Origin: an uncultured Lachnospiraceae bacterium
GTDB lineage: Bacteria > Bacillota > Clostridia > Lachnospirales > Lachnospiraceae
Assembly (NCBI GenBank): GCA_944383545.1
Contig: CALWPY010000002.1
Span: 62,001 to 126,000 of the forward strand
Direction: 5' to 3'
DNA: 64,000 bases
Shown here: positions 53,571 to 61,951 of the stretch, piece after piece
How the letters are laid out: every line of letters begins with the position of its first letter
Position numbering within the stretch: the stretch's first letter is position 1
Notes under the pieces: model-generated
What the model saw: the letters and a program-made list of their open reading frames with translations, nothing else
Databases searched by the model: none
What the model was told of the DNA's origin: nothing
Program-made: the position numbers and the translations under genes

Positions 53571-54149
53571 TTAATCGTAACTAAACACAGAGGCATATTC
53601 TGACCAGAAAAATTCAATACCATATCTGTCATATTCTGCCACAGCATCATAAACTCCGGGCTCATCTGCCGGTAATACCATTAACATATTTAATGCATCA
53701 TATGGATGTTTCATTACCCAGTCAGATGTTATCGGATTATTTTCATTAAATCCATATTTCAATACTGACTCCCTCGTACATTCATATCTGCCATCATTAT
53801 CATTAAACAACAGACTGTTTATCTTTTCTATCTGTTCCTCACAACTTTCTCCCTTAACAAATTTGTATTTATCCTTATCAGGATTATACATGTTATCAGT
53901 GAAAAATGTCATAGGTGCGTTTTTATATTCCGGTATGTATATGTCATATACTGCAATTAAATAGTCCATCTTTTGTTTATTTAAATCATATTCTGTATAG
54001 CCCATGTACTTTATTCTTTCCTGCTCTTTTTCAAACAAATAATAACCGCCTGCCATTAAAGCTACGTTTATCGGTAATATTACTAATATAACCTGTAATA
54101 TAAATATAATTTTTATTTTACGGAGCTTTTTATTTTCTTCTATACCCAT
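53571..54149 (-). CDS. Membrane-anchored paralogue C of the LXG-like cassette
   Basis: A 192-residue protein with a short basic N-terminus, one membrane segment (about residues 14-38: IIFILQVILVILPINVALMAGG) and a C-terminal domain predicted outside the membrane by charge distribution. The conserved core GYTEYDLNKQKMDYLIAVYDIYIPEY is shared with the next two genes. Start ATG at 54149, six bases after AAAGGG. Its first 115 residues are nearly identical to paralogue A, but the C-terminal third differs. No known family; a role as immunity or accessory protein is inferred from position. Confidence 0.7.
   Translation of the reverse strand: MGIEENKKLRKIKIIFILQVILVILPINVALMAGGYYLFEKEQERIKYMGYTEYDLNKQKMDYLIAVYDIYIPEYKNAPMTFFTDNMYNPDKDKYKFVKGESCEEQIEKINSLLFNDNDGRYECTRESVLKYGFNENNPITSDWVMKHPYDALNMLMVLPADEPGVYDAVAEYDRYGIEFFWSEYASVFSYD
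53812..54123 (-). repeat. 312-base direct repeat, copy 1 (paralogue C)
   Basis: Matches 55064-55375 without gaps at a constant offset of 1252 bases; I counted about 15 differences by eye (about 95% identity). It covers the membrane segment and the conserved core. Confidence 0.85.
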
Positions 54150-54180
54150 GATTTTCCCTTTCCTGTTATATATCATCAGA

Positions 54181-54729
54181 TTACTCTGTTATAAGTATAT
54201 TTATATTGTATTGCTTTCCGTCATACACATTTTCCAGATACCTGTCCTCCATTATTTGTTTATCAGCCTGAAATATTTTTAACGCTTCCCTAGGATGACT
54301 TAATACCCATTCCACAGTCATCCTGTTTTCTTCAGTTATCCCATAACTGTTTGCCAGTTTCAATGCATTGTCTGCCTCTTTATCATCAAACATCAGCCTG
54401 TTATATTCTTCTATACATTTTTTTGTATTTGGTCCTTCTACAAGCTCATATTCATCCTTATTTATATTATATCTGTTTTCATTTATAAATTTAACATCAT
54501 CTTCTACATACTCAGGTATATATACATCATAATACCATACCAGTAAATCCATTTCTCTTTTATTTAAATCATATTCTGTATAGCCTTTTCTCGATATATT
54601 TACCATAAATAAAAAAATACCGATTATAACAATATCAATTAAAATAAATATTCCTATAATAATTGCGATATATTTTAATTTATTCTTTGTTGAAATAACT
54701 ACATTATTTTCTTCCATTAATTCTTCCAT
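54181..54729 (-). CDS. Membrane-anchored paralogue B of the LXG-like cassette
   Basis: A 182-residue protein with one membrane segment (about residues 23-45: IAIIIGIFILIDIVIIGIFLFM) and the shared core GYTEYDLNKREMDLLVWYYDVYIPEY, then ENRYNINKDEYELVEG and a WVLSHPREAL motif that corresponds to WVMKHPYDAL in paralogue C. It is clearly homologous but more divergent than A and C. The start is uncertain between ATG 54729 and ATG 54717; both have GGGAG upstream. It lies 31 bases before paralogue C. Confidence 0.65.
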   Translation of the reverse strand: MEELMEENNVVISTKNKLKYIAIIIGIFILIDIVIIGIFLFMVNISRKGYTEYDLNKREMDLLVWYYDVYIPEYVEDDVKFINENRYNINKDEYELVEGPNTKKCIEEYNRLMFDDKEADNALKLANSYGITEENRMTVEWVLSHPREALKIFQADKQIMEDRYLENVYDGKQYNINILITE

Positions 54730-54846
54730 CAAAATTTTTCTCCCATACTTTATATTTTAAATAAGCTCTTTCATTTTTATCAATACTCTTTTTTAATCAT
54801 ACATCCGGCATCTGCATTTATTTCGCATTGCTCTGTATAACAAACG

Positions 54847-55401
54847 TTAAAATCCATATTCACTCCAATAAACTTCAATTCCATATCTGTCTCTATCTAT
54901 CAAAGCAGGATAAATAGAATCACCTTTATACGACGATATTCTTATAGCATCCATCGGGTGCGTTATTACCCAGTCAGATGTTATCGGATTATCTTTATTA
55001 AAACCATATATAGCAGCTATTTCTCTAACACTCTCATAGTTTCTATCGTTATTATCAAATAAAAGACTGTTTATTTTTTCTATCTGTTCCTCACAACTTT
55101 CTCCCTTTACAAATTTGTATTTATCCTTATCAGGATTATACATGTTATCAGTGAAAAATGTCATAGGTGCGTTTTTATATTCCGGTATGTATATGTCATA
55201 TAATCCAATTAAATAGTCCATTTGGAGTTTATTTAAATCATATTCTGTATATCCCATGTACTTTATTCTTTCCTGTTCTTTTTCAAATAAATAATAACCG
55301 CCTGCCATTAAAGCTACGTTTATCGGTAATATTACTAATATAATTTGTAATGTAAATATAATTTTTATCTTACGGTAATCCTTTTTATCTTCACTGCTCA
55401 T
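54847..55401 (-). CDS. Membrane-anchored paralogue A of the LXG-like cassette
   Basis: A 184-residue protein with the same layout: basic N-terminus, membrane segment (about residues 12-34) and extracytoplasmic domain with GYTEYDLNKLQMDYLIGLYDIYIPEY and WVITHPMDAI. It ends with DRYGIEVYWSEYGF, close to DRYGIEFFWSEYASV of paralogue C. AGAGAGG precedes the ATG. It is the first gene after the 557-residue putative effector (71 bases), the usual place of an immunity gene in LXG modules. Confidence 0.7.
   Translation of the reverse strand: MSSEDKKDYRKIKIIFTLQIILVILPINVALMAGGYYLFEKEQERIKYMGYTEYDLNKLQMDYLIGLYDIYIPEYKNAPMTFFTDNMYNPDKDKYKFVKGESCEEQIEKINSLLFDNNDRNYESVREIAAIYGFNKDNPITSDWVITHPMDAIRISSYKGDSIYPALIDRDRYGIEVYWSEYGF
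55064..55375 (-). repeat. 312-base direct repeat, copy 2 (paralogue A)
   Basis: Second copy of the repeat at 53812-54123; recombination between the copies would remove paralogue B and fuse A to C in frame. Confidence 0.85.
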
Positions 55402-55472
55402 AAATTTTCCTCTCTATAATTATTCTGCAATATATTTACTTTTTCTTTAACAAAAATTATATTATTTCTTCG

Positions 55473-57146
55473 TCAATACTCAGATCCTATACTTTGTATC
55501 CTGAATAGCCCTTCCTTCATATCCGAATAATACGAAATTTCCAATACAATATCTATAACCTTATCTGGTTCAGAAAACACATCATCTATACTTATATTGT
55601 ATTGAGGATATTCAGCATTAAATGCCTCAACTCTTTTTTCTGTATATATTCCTTCTGAAACCACTATTGATTTTTTATTGTTATCTGCAGCATCATATTC
55701 CACCACCACAACATTGCAACCAAATAATTCATATAAATTATTATTTTGCATATTTTGAAATTCTGTCGTTATAAAAAGCGAGTCCTCTTTAGCATTTTCA
55801 TAATTCATTGTAATATCTAAAGTTTCAAATATTACATCTCCAAAAATTGGAATTGCATTTTTTAACATTGTATTAGTTAAATTCCCCGCCATACTTCCTA
55901 TTGATTCATCGCGTATTTCTCCTGCAATAAATTCTGCGATATTTCCTTCAACGTCATATGAAAATCTCTGCTGCATAGCCATTTCTATATTTTCAGTCTC
56001 AAGAAAAGTATGTGCCACCATATTTGAAGGATATGAAACTTTGATAGTAGAAGTAGCCAGATTTGAAAACACAGGTGCGATATCAGAGCCAATATTTTTA
56101 AATTCTTTAAATTCCAACACAAACGAAGAATCGTCATAATCAGACTCTGCTTTATATACATTTATTGTAGGATACTCTGCTTCATAAACTCCATGATAAG
56201 AATCAATGCTTATTAAAGAATTAAATAAGTTTTGCCTCTGTAAAATATTTCGTCTTGTATTTTTATATTCGTCTCCCAGGTTTTTATAAGTTATATCCTC
56301 ATTTTCTTCATAAATTTCATAACTTGCCCTTATTGTCTCCAGACACTGATAAGACATAGCCTCCAGTCTGCAGGATATATTCACAAACTTATCTTCATCT
56401 ACTGTCCAACTGCTATAATTTTCATTCATTAATCCTGCTGCCGGACCCAAATTAAAACCGTATTTCACATCGTCTACTTTAATCATACATCTCTTAAAAA
56501 CTTCTGCCATTTCCTCCTCACTCATATAAATATAAGCAAGGGTTATGGCATCATATTCAGCAGACTTAATTTCAGTTGCAGGTTTTGCTAATGTTGAAAG
56601 AATTTCTTCCATGTCATATGTAACTGTTCCGTCTTCGCTTACTGTTACGAGCATATTATAATAATGGTCATATGCGCTCATTGAATTTTCTGCCAGTTCT
56701 TTAAAACCATTTTCACTTACTGCACATGCATAATCCCACCCGTCTCCAAAAATACTATTATTCAATATACTGTCTTTATATATTGATAAATTTTGTTTTA
56801 TCTCCTCCGGTGTATCTCCCAGCTCAGGCAATAAAACACAATTAATAATATTATCAAGTTTTGTTATAATTCCCTGAAGCTTAAAAAAATGCTCAATAGT
56901 ACAATAACTTGCATAATCGGAATCCGTTGCTCTTATCATATTGAAACGTTCGGAAATTTTATTACCGGCATTTGTATACAGATTGAACAAATCAGCGGAG
57001 GTACTGTTTATCTTTGCCTGATATTGTGATACAGCATCACTTTCTATCGCAACACTGCTAAATGTAAACCGGTCAAGAAAATCTATCGTTGGATAAACCT
57101 GTCTTATTAATTCTTCTTCCGTTTCCTGCGTAAAATCTCTGTCCAT
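55473..57146 (-). CDS. Putative type VII-like effector or partner, 557 residues
   Basis: A 557-residue protein with no recognised enzymatic motif. The first 250 residues are mostly helical and acidic (LFNLYTNAGNKISERFNMIRATDSDY), comparable in size and place to an LXG delivery domain. The C-terminal part (about 310-557) is mixed alpha/beta, with a small hydrophobic stretch (NTMLKNAIPIFGDVIFETL near 440). There is no signal peptide and no clear membrane span. GGAGG precedes the ATG. It lies 9 bases after a WXG100-sized gene and ahead of three membrane-anchored paralogues. Type VII effector status is inferred from the module order, not from a motif. Confidence 0.55.
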   Translation of the reverse strand: MDRDFTQETEEELIRQVYPTIDFLDRFTFSSVAIESDAVSQYQAKINSTSADLFNLYTNAGNKISERFNMIRATDSDYASYCTIEHFFKLQGIITKLDNIINCVLLPELGDTPEEIKQNLSIYKDSILNNSIFGDGWDYACAVSENGFKELAENSMSAYDHYYNMLVTVSEDGTVTYDMEEILSTLAKPATEIKSAEYDAITLAYIYMSEEEMAEVFKRCMIKVDDVKYGFNLGPAAGLMNENYSSWTVDEDKFVNISCRLEAMSYQCLETIRASYEIYEENEDITYKNLGDEYKNTRRNILQRQNLFNSLISIDSYHGVYEAEYPTINVYKAESDYDDSSFVLEFKEFKNIGSDIAPVFSNLATSTIKVSYPSNMVAHTFLETENIEMAMQQRFSYDVEGNIAEFIAGEIRDESIGSMAGNLTNTMLKNAIPIFGDVIFETLDITMNYENAKEDSLFITTEFQNMQNNNLYELFGCNVVVVEYDAADNNKKSIVVSEGIYTEKRVEAFNAEYPQYNISIDDVFSEPDKVIDIVLEISYYSDMKEGLFRIQSIGSEY

Positions 57147-57155
57147 GTCCCCCTC

Positions 57156-57452
57156 CTATTTATCTGAGTTTATTTCTACTGCCATATCAGCATCAAGATT
57201 TTGATATATAGTTTTAGCCATTTTCAGCATTTCATTGGACGCTGACATAAGTGCAACTATTCTTTGGTTGATATTTTCAATGCTTAATATTTCACTCTTT
57301 ATAATATTAACATACTCACTATTACTGTACTCAAATGATGATTTGATTTTGCTTATTTCATCGCTTACATAGCTGTCGTCAATTAAATTCTGTATATTAT
57401 TTATACTATCATCAATTACCGCATAATCAATTTGTACAACCTGCTCAGACAT
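57156..57452 (-). CDS. Small helical WXG100-like partner protein
   Basis: A 98-residue, all-helical, acidic protein in the size range of WXG100/Esx and of the small helical partners of LXG toxins. The helix-turn between segments lacks a clear WxG (the region reads KSSFEYSNSEYVNI). It has GGAGG before the ATG. It is 9 bases upstream of the 557-residue gene, so co-expression and complex formation are likely. Confidence 0.6.
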   Translation of the reverse strand: MSEQVVQIDYAVIDDSINNIQNLIDDSYVSDEISKIKSSFEYSNSEYVNIIKSEILSIENINQRIVALMSASNEMLKMAKTIYQNLDADMAVEINSDK

Positions 57453-57508
57453 ACTTATACCTCCATTTGAAATTCCTAATTCTAATCGGATTTTTTATTT
57501 TGTTATAT

Positions 57509-57790
57509 TTAATATGTTTCACTATCTATTAAATTTATCTCATCAATGTAAGTTTCAGCTGCACAACCCAAATCAATTCCTACTGTAAAAAAATCATTAT
57601 TAACAGAAGAAATTGTATCTACAAACAGTTGAAGATTGTTATGAAAATTCCCGCTTATAACTCCATTATCACAAACATACTGAAGCTGGTTTTTTAACTT
57701 TGCCAACTGAGTGTTCATATAATCAAACAATTCTTTTACTGTTTCACTATAATTATAAATTTCCTCATCTCTTATTTTAATATCCACCAT
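57509..57790 (-). CDS. Small helical protein, YwqI/Lap-like
   Basis: A 93-residue helical protein. It contains the turn CDNGVISGNFHNNLQLFVDTI between two helices, and ends DEINLIDSETY, an acidic C-terminal tail of the kind seen in type VII partner proteins. AGGAGG lies 12 bases upstream. It lies between the coiled-coil gene and the WXG100-like gene. Relationship to DUF5344/YwqI is inferred by order and size only. Confidence 0.55.
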   Translation of the reverse strand: MVDIKIRDEEIYNYSETVKELFDYMNTQLAKLKNQLQYVCDNGVISGNFHNNLQLFVDTISSVNNDFFTVGIDLGCAAETYIDEINLIDSETY

Positions 57791-57839
57791 AATTATTGTT
57801 GTACCTCCTCAAATAATATAAAATATTATTTTCTTTTTA

Positions 57840-58256
57840 TCATGATAAGGCTCTCTGTTTTTTTACTGATGCTGATATCTTATAATCCAGTCTGTTTATT
57901 TCAAGTCTTTTCTCTTCTATCTCTTCCTTAATTCTGTTTATTTCTGACCTGATAATTTCTCTTGTGCCGCTGTAACAGTTTCTAACATCATTTAATTTAT
58001 ATGCAGATATTTGTTCGTCAATAATCATTGCCATGGATTTTACGATTTTACACCCGCCAAAGTTATAAATACTTTCAGATTTGGCTCTTAACTCTGTAAA
58101 TAAATTTTCAACCTCAATTTCCTCTTCCTCTTTTTTTCTGTATGCTTTTTCCAATAATTCAGCTTTATCTTCCAATTCTTTAATATCTTCTGTACAGCTT
58201 GATATTTGACGTTTATAATTTTTTATTTCCTTTGCTAATTGACTTTTTTCATCCAT
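57840..58256 (-). CDS. Coiled-coil protein, YwqH (DUF5082)-like
   Basis: A 138-residue protein with two long helices (about 3-50 and 95-138) and a short middle segment KSESIYNFGGCKIVKSMAMIIDEQI. This antiparallel coiled-coil layout matches YwqH/DUF5082, the first gene of the Bacillus ywqH-ywqL LXG module. It is the first gene of the cassette, with a consensus promoter at 58429-58457. The family match is from memory of pattern and context. Confidence 0.65.
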   Translation of the reverse strand: MDEKSQLAKEIKNYKRQISSCTEDIKELEDKAELLEKAYRKKEEEEIEVENLFTELRAKSESIYNFGGCKIVKSMAMIIDEQISAYKLNDVRNCYSGTREIIRSEINRIKEEIEEKRLEINRLDYKISASVKKQRALS

Positions 58257-58502
58257 TGTATTCTATGCCCCTCTTTCTACTTTTTAAAGCAAATATCTGT
58301 AAAATGTAATATTCGAAATCGACCTAAAACTCAGGTCTGAATTCAACCAGTAAATCAACTAAATTCTCATAAAAGAAATAGGTATTTAAATATAAAACCA
58401 AATATATCTATACAAAAAGTCCATTATTATTATAATTTATAGTCAATTATATGTCAATATTATTCATTGATATTGAGCCTGTTAATTCCCTTTTACATAA
58501 AA
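58257..58502 (-). promoter_or_regulatory. Promoter and long leader of the LXG-like cassette
   Basis: TTGACA (58452-58457) and TATAAT (58429-58434) on the minus strand are 17 bases apart, a perfect consensus. The expected leader is about 165 bases and contains a GACCT/AGGTC hairpin (58321-58337). No other gene is visible between the cassette and the pyk terminator. Confidence 0.8.
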
Positions 58503-58542
58503 AAGTAGCAATTACCCATTTTTATAAAAGTAATTGCTACTT
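58503..58542 (-). terminator. Terminator after pyk
   Basis: Perfect 13-base arms AAGTAGCAATTAC (58503-58515) and GTAATTGCTACTT (58530-58542) with six T on the minus strand. Confidence 0.85.
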
Positions 58543-58600
58543 CTGTTTTTCCGTTTTTAATCAAACTGCTTTTTTTGCTTCAGTATTTCTAATTAAAAAG

Positions 58601-60010
58601 TTACGAAACTTTAACTACCTTAACCATATTGGTATTTCCTGCTGCGCCAAGAGGAACACCTGCGGTAATAACCACATTATCGCCTCTTGATATATATTTC
58701 TTTGCCTTACATTCCTTTATTACATTGTTGAAAAGATGATTTTCATCTGTTTCACGCTTTACAAGTACAGGTATCACTCCATAGAAGAGATTCATCTGCC
58801 TCCATACCTTTTCGCTGATTGTACAGCCTATTACATCACAGTCCGGCATAAATCTTGATATCATATGAGCGGTAAAACCTGTAAGGGTTACGGTGATTAT
58901 CGCCTTTGCCTTGATTTCCATTGCCACCAGGTCTGCTGCCCTTGATATGGATGTAGTTATATCTGAAGCAATTTTTCTTCTCTGAGTCTTTATGTCATGC
59001 TCAACTACAGCCTCTGTCCGCTCTGCAATCCTGCTCATCACCCTGACTGCCTCAACAGGATATTTTCCTGCCGCTGTCTCTCCTGAAAGCATAATGGCTG
59101 TCGTTCCGTCATATATGGCATTTGCTATATCCGTTGTCTCAGCTCTGGTCGGTCTCGGATTTGTAATCATGGACTCCAGCATCTGTGTTGCAGTTATTAC
59201 GATTTTGCCCTTTTCAACAGCCTTGTTAATTATCTGTTTCTGAAGAATAGGCACTTCTTCAAGAGGTATTTCAACACCCATGTCGCCTCTTGCAACCATA
59301 ATTCCGTCCGAAGCATCAATAATTTCATCAATATTTTTAATTCCCTGCATATTTTCAATTTTAGCAATTATCTTCATATTGCTTCTGTGTGCATTGAGGA
59401 CGCCTCTTATCTGTACAATATCATCCCTGCATCTTGTAAATGAAGCTGCAATATAGTCATAGTCCATCTTAATTCCAAACAGCAGGTCATCCATATCCAC
59501 ATCACTGATAAACGGCATCGAAAGCGTTGCTCCCGGTGCATTAACGCCTTTATGGTTTGCAACTCTTCCACCATCTACGACGGTACATATGATATCAGTA
59601 TCAGTTATCTCATCTATTATAAGCTCTACAAGGCCGTCATCAATAAGAAGTGACATGCCCGGCTCAACATCATCCTTTAAATTCTTATAGGTAATGGAAG
59701 CTCTCTCCTTTGTTCCCATGATATCTTCTGTGGTAAGGATAAATTTATCTCCTTCCTCCAGAAAAGCCTCTCCGCCCTCAAAATCCTTAAGACGAATTTC
59801 AGGCCCTTTTGTATCCATAAGGGTCGCAACCGGAAGACCTAATTTATCTCTCACTCCCTCCACAAGCCTGAGCTTTCTCTCCTGCTCCTCATGTGTTCCA
59901 TGTGAAAAGTTAAAACGGGCAACATTCATACCTTCAAGCATAAGTTTTTTTAAAGTCTCCTCATTTTCACATGAAGGTCCTATAGTGCATATAATTTTGG
60001 TCTTCTTCAT
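58601..60010 (-). CDS. pyk: Pyruvate kinase
   Basis: A 469-residue enzyme that makes pyruvate and ATP from phosphoenolpyruvate. Signature elements: MNVARFNFSHGTHEE, MDTKGPEIRL, and the active-site segment KIIAKIENMQGIKNIDEII with the catalytic Lys, then MVARGDMGVEIP. It lacks the extra C-terminal PEP-utiliser domain found in Bacillus enzymes. AAGGAG lies ten bases upstream. It has its own promoter and terminator, and its product feeds NifJ. Confidence 0.96.
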   Translation of the reverse strand: MKKTKIICTIGPSCENEETLKKLMLEGMNVARFNFSHGTHEEQERKLRLVEGVRDKLGLPVATLMDTKGPEIRLKDFEGGEAFLEEGDKFILTTEDIMGTKERASITYKNLKDDVEPGMSLLIDDGLVELIIDEITDTDIICTVVDGGRVANHKGVNAPGATLSMPFISDVDMDDLLFGIKMDYDYIAASFTRCRDDIVQIRGVLNAHRSNMKIIAKIENMQGIKNIDEIIDASDGIMVARGDMGVEIPLEEVPILQKQIINKAVEKGKIVITATQMLESMITNPRPTRAETTDIANAIYDGTTAIMLSGETAAGKYPVEAVRVMSRIAERTEAVVEHDIKTQRRKIASDITTSISRAADLVAMEIKAKAIITVTLTGFTAHMISRFMPDCDVIGCTISEKVWRQMNLFYGVIPVLVKRETDENHLFNNVIKECKAKKYISRGDNVVITAGVPLGAAGNTNMVKVVKVS

Positions 60011-60061
60011 CTGGTTACTACTCCTTTATATATTACATAAGTGTACTATTTTGCTGTGATA

Positions 60062-60089
60062 ATTATAGCATAATTTTTTCCAAATTCAA
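60062..60089 (-). promoter_or_regulatory. pyk promoter
   Basis: TTGAAT (60084-60089) and TATAAT (60062-60067) on the minus strand are 16 bases apart. Confidence 0.6.
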
Positions 60090-60179
60090 TTAGCTTTATG
60101 ATAAATCTACATTAAATATATTAAAAATATTGGTTATATTTTTTAATATATATAAGCCTGCGCACATTATCACCCGATA

Positions 60180-61283
60180 TCACCATACAGTAAAAAATAA
60201 TCCTGCAAGCGGCGACAATATAATCATGATTACGGAAAATGTAAATTCCGAAAGTGAAAGCAGTGTTGCCCTCTGTTCTGAAGGAAAATCATCCTGCAAT
60301 TTTGAATTTACCCTTACCTGAAGTGCATCATCTGAAATCGCTGAAACAAATCCACCAAGTGTCATTACGGATAATATACTGCTATGCTCAAGCAAAACTC
60401 CCATAACCACTCCTAAGGTACATATTAAAAATACCTGAATATATTTTGCTTTTTTTACTTTAAGAATCAGTTTTGCTCCAACTATACCACCAAGCTGCAT
60501 TATAAAAAGCAATGCGCCGAGATATATTTTTGAAGTGCAGTTTTCCATAATTTTTGATTGTAAGAAAAAGAGCAGTAATGTATCGATGGCTCCTACAAGG
60601 GAATTGGAAAACATCAGCATTGAAGCCTTTTTATTATTTATAAAGAATAAAATACTTTGTTTAAAGTGCCGTACCATTTGGGTGAGAATTGTTTTTCCGA
60701 TTTCATTATGCATCTTATTATTTTCTTCTACCCTCACTTCCACCAGTTTTAACAGGAAAAGTAAGGATGATACATTGCTAAAAACACTGATTAAATATGC
60801 ATTTCTATAACCAAGGATTAGAGAAAATCCTGCACCCAGAGTAGAAACCGCACTGGTAATCCGATAAATAATAAGCTGGTTTGATGCATATTTTTCATAT
60901 TGTTCTTCAAGATTTACCGTTTTCAGAGAGTCATATGCCAGTGCATCCTGTGAGCCTGATTGAAAGTTCCAGCCGAGAGCCTGAAATACAAATGAAATAC
61001 AGACTCCAAAAAATCCACTGGAAAAAGCCATGAATACATTCCCGATAATAAACATTACATTGCTTATAACAAGCATTTTCTTTCTTCCGAAGATATCCGC
61101 AAATACACCTGAATGTATCTCAAAGCACAGGCTTGTTATATGAAAAACCGTTTCTGCAATTCCAATCTGAACAAGAGAAAATCCACGGGCTGAAAGAATT
61201 GCCACCCATGCTCCTGTAATGGAAATTCCACCGATAATTGACGATAGATATAATAAATCAATCTGTTTTTTAATTTTAAACAT
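60180..61283 (-). CDS. MFS transporter
   Basis: A 367-residue major facilitator superfamily protein with about ten to twelve hydrophobic segments. The loop 2-3 motif is present as GVFADIFGRKKMLVI (near residue 60), and WNFQSGSQDALAYDSL near 105 is typical of drug- or sugar-type MFS. The start is ATG at 61283, seven bases after AAAGGAG. It is slightly shorter than most MFS proteins (about 400). The substrate is unknown. A palindrome lies upstream at 61376-61393. Confidence 0.85.
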   Translation of the reverse strand: MFKIKKQIDLLYLSSIIGGISITGAWVAILSARGFSLVQIGIAETVFHITSLCFEIHSGVFADIFGRKKMLVISNVMFIIGNVFMAFSSGFFGVCISFVFQALGWNFQSGSQDALAYDSLKTVNLEEQYEKYASNQLIIYRITSAVSTLGAGFSLILGYRNAYLISVFSNVSSLLFLLKLVEVRVEENNKMHNEIGKTILTQMVRHFKQSILFFINNKKASMLMFSNSLVGAIDTLLLFFLQSKIMENCTSKIYLGALLFIMQLGGIVGAKLILKVKKAKYIQVFLICTLGVVMGVLLEHSSILSVMTLGGFVSAISDDALQVRVNSKLQDDFPSEQRATLLSLSEFTFSVIMIILSPLAGLFFTVW

Positions 61284-61375
61284 AAAAAATCTCCTTTCAA
61301 AGTAAATAACTTCAAAAGAAGATAGTGAGCTTTCTAAGTATAATAACAACAAATTTACCTAAAAAATGGCGCACT

Positions 61376-61393
61376 ATCCCCCTTAAGGGAGAT
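61376..61393. promoter_or_regulatory. Palindrome upstream of the MFS gene
   Basis: ATC-CCCTTAAGGG-GAT with one mismatched position on each side of the 10-base core, placed about 95 bases ahead of the start; operator-like, in the style of MerR-family sites. Confidence 0.4.
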
Positions 61394-61463
61394 AAAAGAA
61401 ACCGTTATTTAAATGTAAATAAGTTGTTTTCCAATACATAATTATTCTCTTTCCATTTAAATT

Positions 61464-61907
61464 TCAATCAAAAATTTTTACTAATGATACATGTTCTTTC
61501 AATTCCGAAAATCCATTGTTCATATAAAATTTATATGCCGGAACATTTCTTTCTGTTTGTAAAAAAATATGATTAATATTTAATAATGTAACATATTTCT
61601 CAATTTCATTCAAGAAAAACTTTCCCATTCCCTTATTCTGTTTCTCTCTTTTGACACAAAATTCATATATATAATATTCCGTTCCTGTATACCAATGCAT
61701 AATACTTCCCAATGAAATACCAATCAACTCGCCACTATCATATAGTCCGATTGAAAGAGAATTACTGTTTCCCGTCAAATCAATCATATATTGATGCAAC
61801 TGTTTTTCATCACTCCAATCATCATTCCATGGCTCATTCATAAATATCTCTTTAAAAAAAGCTTTTATTTCTTCTATCTGATTTATATTGAGTCGTTTAA
61901 TTTCCAC
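61464..61907 (-). CDS. GNAT family N-acetyltransferase
   Basis: A 147-residue GNAT protein. The acetyl-CoA binding motif reads EKQNKGMGKFFLNEIEKY (Q-x-x-G-x-G/A pattern modified to NKGMGK), and the C-terminal PAYKFYMNNGFSE is the usual beta6-alpha4 signature. The start is GTG at 61907, seven bases after AAGGAG; the ATG at 61949 lacks a site. The substrate is unknown. It follows the FolB-FolK-PheA gene by 44 bases. Confidence 0.88.
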   Translation of the reverse strand: MEIKRLNINQIEEIKAFFKEIFMNEPWNDDWSDEKQLHQYMIDLTGNSNSLSIGLYDSGELIGISLGSIMHWYTGTEYYIYEFCVKREKQNKGMGKFFLNEIEKYVTLLNINHIFLQTERNVPAYKFYMNNGFSELKEHVSLVKIFD

Positions 61908-61951
61908 TTCATATCTCCTTGCAAATAGTTTATTATGGTACAAATACATTT

